Source: Amoebophrya sp. AT5.2 | Lineage: Eukaryota > Sar > Dinophyceae > Syndiniales > Amoebophryaceae | Length of the DNA stretch: 12,788 nucleotides | Direction: 5' to 3' | NCBI GenBank assembly: GCA_005223375.1 | Contig: RXOD01005712.1 | Location: forward strand, 1 to 12,788 | In this document: one piece after another, positions 1 through 7,333 of the stretch | How the letters are laid out: every line of letters begins with the position of its first letter | Numbering within the stretch: position 1 is the stretch's first letter | The notes under the pieces: model-generated | The model's database searches: none | Told to the model about the DNA's origin: nothing | The model's input: only the letters and a program-made list of their open reading frames with translations | Translations under genes and position numbers: made by a program

Positions 1-1538
1 CACGCGCCCGCATTCGAAAGCTGGGATGTACGCTTAGCCGTTAACTCGGTGCGGCAATCGCTCGCCATTTCCACGGCTTGCACTCCTTTTTGCGCTATCG
101 CCATCGAGCTCCAGTCGCCGCCGCTGTCCCCCTGCTCCTTGTGCCAGCAGACTTCGTTTGTTCCCTCCATGGTGGTGACACCTGGGGTCGCCGATTAGAG
201 GTAGAATAGGTATAGCGGGCATTAGCTACATCATCATCGGACCCCCTGCCGCCGTAGGCTACTTACTTGCTTTGTCATTCTGTCTTTGGGTCGAAAGAAC
301 CAACGCCCCCGCGCCCATCGCGCAGAGGCAGACGACAAAACACCGCAAGGAAATACCGCCACAGTTCGGATCTGTCGAGCAGGTGAGCGCGCATTCCTCC
401 ATGTTCGCTATTCCATGCAGCACTCTGATGTTGTCCGCGCTGTTGCCTTCGTGTTGCATTTTCGAGCACGCGCCCGCATTCGAAAGCTGGGATGTACGCT
501 TGGCCGTTAACTCGGTGCGGCAAGCGCTCGTCATTTCCACAGACTGCACTAATTCTTGCATAATCGACGTCGAGCTCCAGTCGCCGTCGCTGTCCCCCTG
601 CTTCCGGTGCCAGCAGTATTCGTTTGTTCCCTCCATAGTGGTGACACCTGGGGTCGCCGACGCCGATGAGAGCTAGAACAGGAATAGCGGGCATTAACTA
701 CATCATCATCGGACCTCCTGTCGCCGTCGGCTACTTACTTGCTTTGTCATTCTGTCTTTGGGTCGAAAGAACCAACGCTCCCGCGCCCATCGCGCAGAGG
801 CAGACGACAAAGCACCGCAAAGAAATACCGTCACAGTTCGGATCTGTCGAGCAGGTGAGCGCGCACTCCTCCATGTTTGCAATGCCCGACAGCGCTCTGA
901 TGTGGGGCCTGCTGTTGCCTTCGTATTGCATTTTCGAGCACGCGCCCGCATTCGACAGCTGGGATGTACGCCTAGGCGTTAACTCGTTGCGGCAAGCGGG
1001 CGTCATTTCCACGGACTGCACTCCAACTTGCGATATCTCCGTCGACAGCCAATTGCCGCCACTGTTCGCCAGCCTCCTGTGCCAGCAGTGTACCACGCTT
1101 GTCCCGTCCGTGACTGCCTCCATCATGGTGACACCTGGGGTCGCCGATTAATGGAACTACAAAGAAGGCCACTATAATCGCCTATAAATATCTACAATAT
1201 CTTCATGTTGATCAGACCTCCTACCCTCGCAGGCTACTTGCTTTTTCGTCTTTCTGTCTTTTGGTCGAAAGAACCAAGAACGCCGCGCTGACGACAAATA
1301 AGCACCATAAAAGAAATACAGAAATACCGGCACAGTCCCGATCTGCAGAACAGGTGGTCGCGCATTTCTCCTTGTCCGCAAAGGGAATGTTCGTCACCGA
1401 TCTGATGAGGACCGCGTTGTTGGCCTTGTCTTGTAATTCGATGCACGCGCTCGGAAGAGCGGACGCACTAGCCGACGTTCCCCCGTACGCCGGGCTCGGA
1501 GCGACGGCAAGAAGCTGAGCCGCCGCAAGTAGCTTCAT
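1..1538 (-). CDS. Secreted protein of tandem PAN/Apple-like modules (partial, multi-exon)
   Basis: Four exons are visible; the gene leaves the window at base 1. The chosen start at 1538 gives a signal peptide (MKLLAAAQLLAVAPSPAYG). An in-frame ATG at 1571 lies only 34 bases below the TATA box and would precede or touch the transcription start. Exon acceptors are at 1134, 647 and 181. Donors are either 1328/829/357 or, 90 bases further, 1238/739/267; both sets keep frame. Each module has about six cysteines: ACSKM, EECAL, TCST, a DPNC-like site, then across the intron CWH and ACRTEL. This spacing resembles PAN/Apple adhesion domains, which bind protein or carbohydrate outside the cell; the ligand here is unknown. 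Between copies, GGA ATA GCG (exon 3) reads GGC ATT GCA (exon 2), all silent in this strand, which supports the strand choice. Sure of a secreted repeated Cys-rich protein; PAN assignment is by pattern only. Less likely alternative: separate tandem genes. Confidence 0.72.
182..356 (-). other. Intron 3 of the PAN-like gene (two possible donors)
   Basis: Donors are GTATTT at 356 (175 nt) or a consensus GTAAGT at 266 (85 nt). The acceptor CCCCAG ends at 182, with a CTAATG branch-point-like motif upstream. This intron is a duplicate of intron 2: the 90-nt inter-donor part differs at only three bases, all silent in the reading frame, while the remaining ~85 nt carries about eight substitutions plus a 6-nt indel. 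Confidence 0.6.
648..828 (-). other. Intron 2 of the PAN-like gene (two possible donors)
   Basis: Donor choices are GTATTT at 828 (181 nt) or GTAAGT at 738 (91 nt). The acceptor is GGCGACCCCAG ending at 648, with a TTAATG branch-point-like motif upstream. Both donors are phase 1 and join in frame to GTGTCACC of exon 3. The 90 bases between donors encode a hydrophobic stretch (FVVCLCAMGAGALVLS) and a basic tail. Imperfect inverted repeats lie near both ends of the shorter intron (720-734 and 653-667). Confidence 0.6.
1135..1327 (-). other. Intron 1 of the PAN-like gene (two possible donors)
   Basis: The acceptor is CGACCCCAG, with exon 2 starting at 1134. The upstream donor is GTATTT at 1327 (193-nt intron). 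The downstream donor is GTAGCC at 1237 (103-nt intron). Both are phase 1. The first joins DCAG directly to VTMMEAV and gives a continuous Cys-rich module. The second retains a 30-residue hydrophobic segment followed by KRQKDEKAS. If the intron is kept whole, the frame stops five codons past the second donor. Confidence 0.6.
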
Positions 1539-1597
1539 TTTCCTATGTTCTTTGTTCCACAGGTTCTTCATCTTATCCTTATGCTTGGTTTACTATA

Positions 1598-1605
1598 TAT
1601 TTATA
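1598..1605 (-). promoter_or_regulatory. TATA box of the PAN-like gene
   Basis: TATAAATA reads on the minus strand inside a longer TTATAAATATATAG run. It lies 34 bases upstream of the ATG at 1571 and 67 upstream of the preferred ATG at 1538. A start of transcription about 30 bases downstream would fall close to 1571, which favours use of the second ATG. Classic TATA boxes are reported to be rare in core dinoflagellates, so this weakly argues against that group. Confidence 0.5.
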
Positions 1606-1610
1606 AGGAA

Positions 1611-1634
1611 CGAGTTATGATACGAGTTATGATT
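1611..1634. repeat. 12-bp direct repeat upstream of the TATA box
   Basis: cgagttatgata (1611-1622) is followed directly by cgagttatgatt (1623-1634), one mismatch in twelve. It sits immediately upstream of the TATA box of the PAN-like gene, where a paired binding site for an activator would be expected. It could also be a chance slippage duplication. Confidence 0.6.
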
Positions 1635-1975
1635 TTACTTCTCAAGTTGTACTAAGTATGTTGAAAATAAATTCTGGCGCTTTCGCTCCACGGTGAGCTG
1701 CTCCCCCGCTCTTTCGTTCTTAGGTCTCGTAGTGGGTTGCTCAATTCAAACTCAACCTCATCAACATCCGCAGTTAATATACTGAAATTTACTTTCATCT
1801 CAGCGTCAGCAGATGAGGCGAGCGGGTCCAAAATTCAGGTTTTGGAGTAGTCGGAAGCGAAGCAGGCGGCGAGCGATGGAGTAATCTTGTGATCAATCAA
1901 CCTTCATCTTCAGGCGGAAAGTTCGGCATCGGAGGGTTGCGCCAGAATAGGAAGATTCACATTCGTTTGTTTGCG
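1635..1975. other. Spacer between the PAN-like gene and the deaminase gene
   Basis: No supported gene. The stretch must hold the 3' untranslated region of the deaminase gene (from 1975 downward) and distal promoter sequence of the PAN-like gene. It is clearly more AT-rich than the coding DNA on either side. I see no canonical AATAAA signal that I would commit to and no RNA gene. Confidence 0.5.
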
Positions 1976-4900
1976 CTAGAATCTCTTTCTGGTTTCCCTG
2001 AAACCGACCTTCAATGCCACGCCGGGGAAGCGCTCTTTGAAGTGCCGAATGGCGGCCAAACACGACAGGCACGGCGTCCGCGTCAACGCGAGATGGACGT
2101 ATTGTTCTTCTTCTTGGCCGCCTGGTCCGTTTGGTATTGAGGATTCCCCGTTTTCGTCGTCGTCTCGTTTGTTTTTTTCAGCGGTTCCGCGACAAGCGGA
2201 ACTTCTCTTCCGAAGCCGGAGCAAGGCCTCCATCTTGGCTAGCACGGAATATTCGACGTCGCGATCCCTCCGGTGCTCCAGAACCCACGGCCCAACGGAG
2301 TAGTGGGGAAGACAACTGCTACAGGTCTGGCCGTTCGCGCTTCCGGATGCCACCCGCACCCCGCAGCCTTGAAAGCCGCCCGCAATCCGGTAGTCGAGCA
2401 CGCCCCGCGTCTTGTTGTCGGAGGTTGCAGTGCAACTACTCGCCGTCATTCTCACGCGGTCTGCGTCTGGGAGCAGACAGCCCCAGTGGTCGAGCAGCTC
2501 ACGGGTGTAACGTGGGCCGAGGTCAGCGATCTGGAGCGGCAAACAGAACAGCTGCGGAAACTCCCCCTCCTGGACGAGCCGCACCTCGCGCGACTGCGAC
2601 CACAAAACTGGTGTGATATTTTTTTGACTGTTGTTCTTATTCGCGATCCATATAGCTCGCATCTGGTACTGCACGTGCTGAGTGATGCTGCACGAATGCA
2701 CGAAAAACGAAAAACGCAAATTTTCTCCTAGAAAAGCACCTTCAGCCTCTGCCCGCAAGCGCGCCAACTCCGGCGGGAGTCTGCTGGCAATCGCGCCGGG
2801 ATCCAACTCCTCCGCATTCACTAGTGTGTGCAGGAGAAACAGCCGCGCTCCCATCGCAGCCCCACTCCCCACCACATCCGACATCGCTTCCCGTAGCCCT
2901 GGCAAGTGCTCGAGAACGAGCTGGCGAAACGCCTCCGCATTCGGTGACTGCTTCCAGAAAATCCGCAGCCACGGTGCGGCGTAGAAGTTGTCCTGCTGCC
3001 GCACACTGCTGCTCGCAGGATCTGCTCGGGAAGTTCCGTCGTCTTTTGCAGCCTTTATGGATGATCGGAATGCGGCATTCGCTATTACGCCTGCTTCGGC
3101 ACTTCTCGGCGCGCTGTCGCTGTCACCTCCGCCGCTGTACAACCCGTCAATGTGGAAATCGTGTTTCGAAAGCTGCACGGCGACGTGCGTGACGACATCG
3201 AAGTGCTCGTCAGCTGTCCCTCCAGAGAAGCTCCCCAAGAGGACTGCCCCGATTCTCGGGAAAAGTTCGCGGCGGAGGTAGGAACGCCTTTCAGCGCCTG
3301 GAAACTCGTTGACCAGAGTGACGGCGCGCAAAACTTGCTGAGGCCGCACAGGGGTCGAACTCAAAACGTGGCCCTCCACGTAGTCACGCAGCCGCTGGTC
3401 CAGATTCAGGTAGCCTACAGCGCTGTCGATGTCTCCGCCACCAAGACGGAGAGCTCGTGGCAGCTTCACAACTCCGCTCGTCAGATCGCCCTCTTCAAAC
3501 AGCTCCTTGAGTATCGCGTGCGAGAGTTGGTGCCGCACCGAAACATTTGCGCGCGCGTCCGAGACCTCCGGCCTTCTTTCTCCCCGCAGACGCAATGTGC
3601 TTTCGCCTTCAATGCTGGCGAACGCAGTTGCAAGCCTCAAAAAAAAAATGGTTTTACGCCGGTCGCCGCGCTTTCGAAGATTCACGGCTTTCTCGTCTTC
3701 TGCTCGCAGCGCCATGAGCGCGTGAGACAGTGCCAGCGAGAAACTGAAGCGCGGGGCCTCGCCGGTCGTTCTCGCACCCACCGCATCGGGGGGCGCCCAG
3801 CCCGGGGCGCGCCCGCAAACCGCCAGCAACTCGAACAGAGATTCGAGGCTAGAATTGTTCGTCCGGTTCCCTCCTCCACCGAATGGAGGACCTGCTAAGG
3901 CGACAAATCGCGGCCACCTCGCCACCAGTCGTGACAGCAACACTTGGGCCGCTGCCGTGGTCGTGGGTGATGTGAAGGGGGCCGACAGCAAGGCAGTCGC
4001 GAACCTCTGCTGCAGTCCGAATTGGAGGTGGCGGAGCAGCTGCAAATGATCCCATTGGTTTAACCCAGGAGCAGGCGCGTCCCCCATTCTGGCTCTCCTG
4101 ACACCGACCAGCAGATACGCGTCCTGCGCGAGCGACTCGAGCAGGCTGCACCGCTTTCCGACCAGACCAGCGCGAAAGCTGTCCCGCACACCCCGAACAG
4201 TATCGACATTGGTCAGGTCTGCAGCAGCAACTATCGCGGATGAATGAGTTGTGGAGAATCTACTCTGCCCATCTCCTCGTTGCGCTGGACCTTGTGACAA
4301 CTGCTCTTCCTGTTGTGTTTCTGCTTTGCCAGCAAGCTGCAGTCGAAGATCTTCCGGCCTTGAGGATTCTTGTAAGTGAGCCGCCTGCTGCTGCAGCGCA
4401 TTGACTACCTCGGACACGACGTGTTTGAGCGCCGCGGCGAGCTGGCGGCTGGCCCTCGGGGGTGTTCGTGCACTGCCACTGGCGTTCAGTGTCGCGAAAT
4501 GCGGCGTCACAGGAGCTGCAAACGGTGAAGACGAATCGTCGGTGTTTTCTTCTACGACCTCCGGGTCTACAAATAGAGATTCCCGCGGCTCCTCCTGCAC
4601 TGCGGGCGGCTCGAAGAGCGGGCGCGACTCGGGACCGACACCGGATTGATTTCCCGTCCGCCCAAAATCGGGATGAAACGAATCAGGAAACAAACTTCGG
4701 GCTACTGGATGAAGGTTCGCATCATGCGCCCCAAGATCCACAACCGAGGCGGTTACGTCCACGTCCTCGTAGCTGTGGGCTGCCGCTGCGCCGTCCTGGA
4801 CGAGCGCCAGCGCACCCGCAGGCGCAGCTGTATCTGCGGGCGACGGCATTATGGCGCGTCTGAGGGCCCGACGCGAGCGCGAGGCGTAGGGCAGCTGCTC

Positions 4901-7333
4901 CTGTTTTGTTGAGGCGCCCACTGACGCCCACTGGCGCGGCCACTGACGCCGCAGCTGTGCCTTTTTTCGTCGCTCGAAAAAGGCAGGCCGCGCCGCTGCG
5001 GCGGAGGCGGTCGTTTGTGTTCTGTCGGTCGACTGCTCTGCCTCATCTGCGACGTTAATGATCTGCAATTGATCTTCTTTAGAACCGCTGCTCAGTGGTT
5101 GCTCTGTTGCCACCTCGCCGCCCTGTCCAGAATCGATCCACGGCGCCAGGGCGTCAAAACCCTCATAGCGGTCGCTACCGCCCAGCGCCGGACTAAATTC
5201 TTCGCCGCCCACTTCAGCAGTCATTTCCTCCAGCTCTGCCGCGACGTCGATTCTTTTTTCCTTATGATCCTCAAAAATAGGGACAGCATTATCCCCTCCC
5301 CCTGCAGCAGCCCGCAGCTGGTACCTTCGCAGTACGCCTTCGGCCGACGTTGGCGACGGGAACAAGGGCGGCGGGATTTTTTGTTGCGCAAGCGCCCGCA
5401 TGGCGCGCCGCATCTCCCGCTGCAGCCGGGCCGGCCGGTTCAGCTTCTCACGGTGCGCCTCGCCCTCTTCTTCCGCTTCTACTGCGAGCTCTTCCGCTGC
5501 AACTCCCACTTCACCACCTCCAGCTCCCCCGGCGTGGAGTTCCTGTGCTCCCGTCTCCAACTGAAGATGACCAGCGGTCGAGCTACTTGCGAGGTGGCTC
5601 GGAAGGCTACTGCCATCAAGCGGCACCGTGATTACGGTTACATTACTCCCATCAAGCTTCGCCGGAGTGTTCTGGAGCGCGGCGGCCAGTCTCTCGCGGA
5701 AAAGAGACGCGCGCTTCGTACGAGCCGCCGCTGAGGTAGAAGCAGTAGAGGTTCCCGTTCCAGTTCCACCAGGCGGACCGATATTGTACCTGGAGACCGG
5801 CGGCCGCGCTCTCTGGGGGGGAGCTTCCTCGACCTCACAGAGCGTTCGGAGCATGTCGGCAGTCAGCGTGCCCCGAGCGGCGATCACGTTCAGATAGCGT
5901 GGGAAGAACCAGCAGACCAGCCGCCGATAGTGGGAGACAGCAGGAGGGAGTTGCGTGTTCTTGGCGCCGATCGGATCTTTGGAAGGGGGGTGCGGCTCGA
6001 CGACCTCGACTTCCCGTAGCGTGGCTGGGGACGATGGCGAGGTGGAGGCCGCACTCAGCTCGCGAACGGCTCCGCCCGCGATCCACTTTGCGACCGCGTC
6101 GAACTTGCCCTGGGATTCATCTGCCGCGAGCGAACTTGGCCGGTTCTTTGAAGGGACTGCAACCTCTGCTGCTGCGCTCGAGTTCGAAGCAGCTGCCGCG
6201 GCGGCGTCACCACCTCTTTCCGCGTCTTCTACTTTTTCCCCACCGTGATCATGTCCATTTGCATCATCCTCGTCAGGGTCGAATATCGTTTTCCTCCTCC
6301 TGCCACTCGAACCGCTTGGTTGTGAGGCTGGGAGCAACGCATTCGACCCGCTGGACAGTTGTTTTTTCGCGGTTTCTTCTTTCGCGGTGGAAGCCGCTCT
6401 GTTATCTGCTCCGTAGTGGTCAGCAAGGAGCCAGTCGTAGCGAAGCTTCCACAGGTGCTTGCTCACTTCTTCTGGTGCGGATACGGTGGACGTGCACGTG
6501 GAAACTGCAGTACTAGAGCTGGACAATGACTTTTTTCCCAGAATTCGTCCCACAGCACCTCCCTTTTTGTCCCCAGCTCGCAACCGCGCGATCCGATGGA
6601 GCAAGGCCGAGAAGACCACTTCTGTGAAGGCATTGGAGGACTTGTTCTCGCGGAAGAAGGCATCGACAGCGGAAGAAGAAGAAGAAGAAGTTCCCTCCGC
6701 GAGGACCAACTTCTCGTTCGCCCACAGTACGCACGCGCACAGTCGCTCGAACGCGTCGTTCGGTAAAAACGATTCGCGCTGCGCCTCCTGCTCACCGTAG
6801 CCTTCGCTGTCACCTTGTTCGTTGGCGTTCATCTTGGACCCGTCGTCTTCTTGTTTTCTGTGACTGGACTTTGCGTTTGCTCCTTGAAGTTTCCCTGGCT
6901 CTAGCTCTGCCCCCAGCTCGCGCTGCAGCACTGCCACCGCCTGCGCCAGCTCGCGGCGCAACAGGCGGGAATTCTTGATGCTCTTCTTGTGTTCGACCGA
7001 AGCTGACGCCTCAAGAAGGTCACGCCCCGGGTGCTGCTGGTCCTCTGGCTGGTGTGTCGGGGGTGTTCCTGCTTCGCCTGCGTGGTCGCTTCGTCTGCGC
7101 TTCCATCTCCTGCTGCCGCTGGAACTCGAAGTAGTAGAAACCAACACACCGCGATCTCCGCGTGAAGTCGACGACGCTGCTGGTGCCAAGTTCGAAGCGG
7201 CTGCTGGTGCTCCTGTCGCCGGCCCAAGGCGCGCACGCAGGTGCTGCTCAATGCAGCGCACGGCGTCCAAGCAACGCGCGTCGCGCGGTCGTAACGTCCG
7301 GCGGACTATCGGACGATAAGACGGAACCGCCAT
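1976..7333 (-). CDS. Giant helical protein with C-terminal BURPS668_1122-like deaminase domain
   Basis: 1785 residues from the first true ATG at 7333. The frame is open to 7693, but the upstream part has no ATG and is more AT-rich and aromatic-rich. The N-terminus (MAVPSYRPIVRRTLRPR) is Arg-rich with no acidic residue in its first 17, as in mitochondrial presequences. Residues about 35-1040 are mostly low-complexity (Ser, Ala, Glu, Gln, Arg) with short amphipathic Arg-rich helices. About 1045-1530 looks alpha-helical and may contain helical repeats. The end is a deaminase: DVEYSVLAKMEALL (D1692, E1694) supplies a zinc ligand and the proton donor; TPCLSC (C1755, C1758) supplies two more ligands; then AAIRHFKERFPGVALKV. 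The DxEY...PCxxC...FxxxFP pattern matches the toxin-deaminase (BURPS668_1122) family, whose bacterial members are predicted toxins acting on nucleic acids or nucleotides. Substrate unknown; RNA editing is a hypothesis. The frame is certain, the deaminase call likely, the helical-repeat call weak. Confidence 0.85.
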   Translation of the reverse strand: MAVPSYRPIVRRTLRPRDARCLDAVRCIEQHLRARLGPATGAPAAASNLAPAASSTSRGDRGVLVSTTSSSSGSRRWKRRRSDHAGEAGTPPTHQPEDQQHPGRDLLEASASVEHKKSIKNSRLLRRELAQAVAVLQRELGAELEPGKLQGANAKSSHRKQEDDGSKMNANEQGDSEGYGEQEAQRESFLPNDAFERLCACVLWANEKLVLAEGTSSSSSSAVDAFFRENKSSNAFTEVVFSALLHRIARLRAGDKKGGAVGRILGKKSLSSSSTAVSTCTSTVSAPEEVSKHLWKLRYDWLLADHYGADNRAASTAKEETAKKQLSSGSNALLPASQPSGSSGRRRKTIFDPDEDDANGHDHGGEKVEDAERGGDAAAAAASNSSAAAEVAVPSKNRPSSLAADESQGKFDAVAKWIAGGAVRELSAASTSPSSPATLREVEVVEPHPPSKDPIGAKNTQLPPAVSHYRRLVCWFFPRYLNVIAARGTLTADMLRTLCEVEEAPPQRARPPVSRYNIGPPGGTGTGTSTASTSAAARTKRASLFRERLAAALQNTPAKLDGSNVTVITVPLDGSSLPSHLASSSTAGHLQLETGAQELHAGGAGGGEVGVAAEELAVEAEEEGEAHREKLNRPARLQREMRRAMRALAQQKIPPPLFPSPTSAEGVLRRYQLRAAAGGGDNAVPIFEDHKEKRIDVAAELEEMTAEVGGEEFSPALGGSDRYEGFDALAPWIDSGQGGEVATEQPLSSGSKEDQLQIINVADEAEQSTDRTQTTASAAAARPAFFERRKKAQLRRQWPRQWASVGASTKQEQLPYASRSRRALRRAIMPSPADTAAPAGALALVQDGAAAAHSYEDVDVTASVVDLGAHDANLHPVARSLFPDSFHPDFGRTGNQSGVGPESRPLFEPPAVQEEPRESLFVDPEVVEENTDDSSSPFAAPVTPHFATLNASGSARTPPRASRQLAAALKHVVSEVVNALQQQAAHLQESSRPEDLRLQLAGKAETQQEEQLSQGPAQRGDGQSRFSTTHSSAIVAAADLTNVDTVRGVRDSFRAGLVGKRCSLLESLAQDAYLLVGVRRARMGDAPAPGLNQWDHLQLLRHLQFGLQQRFATALLSAPFTSPTTTAAAQVLLSRLVARWPRFVALAGPPFGGGGNRTNNSSLESLFELLAVCGRAPGWAPPDAVGARTTGEAPRFSFSLALSHALMALRAEDEKAVNLRKRGDRRKTIFFLRLATAFASIEGESTLRLRGERRPEVSDARANVSVRHQLSHAILKELFEEGDLTSGVVKLPRALRLGGGDIDSAVGYLNLDQRLRDYVEGHVLSSTPVRPQQVLRAVTLVNEFPGAERRSYLRRELFPRIGAVLLGSFSGGTADEHFDVVTHVAVQLSKHDFHIDGLYSGGGDSDSAPRSAEAGVIANAAFRSSIKAAKDDGTSRADPASSSVRQQDNFYAAPWLRIFWKQSPNAEAFRQLVLEHLPGLREAMSDVVGSGAAMGARLFLLHTLVNAEELDPGAIASRLPPELARLRAEAEGAFLGENLRFSFFVHSCSITQHVQYQMRAIWIANKNNSQKNITPVLWSQSREVRLVQEGEFPQLFCLPLQIADLGPRYTRELLDHWGCLLPDADRVRMTASSCTATSDNKTRGVLDYRIAGGFQGCGVRVASGSANGQTCSSCLPHYSVGPWVLEHRRDRDVEYSVLAKMEALLRLRKRSSACRGTAEKNKRDDDENGESSIPNGPGGQEEEQYVHLALTRTPCLSCLAAIRHFKERFPGVALKVGFRETRKRF
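2608..2739 (-). other. Possible stop-free intron inside the deaminase gene
   Basis: A visibly AT-rich 132-nt stretch runs from a GTGCTT donor at 2739 (GAAG before it) to a CACACCAG acceptor ending at 2608. It is exactly 44 codons long with no stop, so it can be read through or removed without changing frame. Its translation (with FSFFVHSCSI and WIANKNNSQKN) differs in character from the flanking Ala/Arg/Glu-rich protein. It lies at the junction of the helical region and the deaminase module. Confidence 0.35.
6669..6691. repeat. GAA triplet microsatellite in coding DNA
   Basis: A run of GAA triplets on the plus strand encodes a serine tract (TSSSSSSA) in the disordered part of the deaminase protein. 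A second serine-rich tract lies nearby. It looks like replication slippage in an unconstrained linker. Confidence 0.7.

Larger units (their letters stand above)
1..1140. repeat. Tandem exon-intron duplication, period about 466-472 bp
   Basis: The landmark cacgcgcccgcattcg recurs at 1, 467 and (with one change) 939, so the unit is about 466-472 bp and includes one exon and one intron. The two units nearest the left edge are the most alike. The unit containing the signal peptide (1135-1571) is an older, diverged relative that shares the exon Cys pattern, the GTATTT donor and the GGCGACCCCAG acceptor. Confidence 0.9.

Noticed and set aside
272..1151. Long plus-strand frames (134 and 161 codons) across the left repeats, with recurring cysteines
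   Set aside because: They mirror the minus-strand exons. Differences between copies (GGA ATA GCG versus GGC ATT GCA) are all silent on the minus strand, and only the minus strand has a signal peptide and a coherent Cys pattern across splice junctions.
3152..3898. 248-codon plus-strand frame
   Set aside because: Antisense to the deaminase gene; long only because GC-rich DNA has few stops. No recognisable domain.
5015..5734. 239-codon plus-strand frame
   Set aside because: Antisense shadow of the disordered part of the deaminase protein; no start context or domain.
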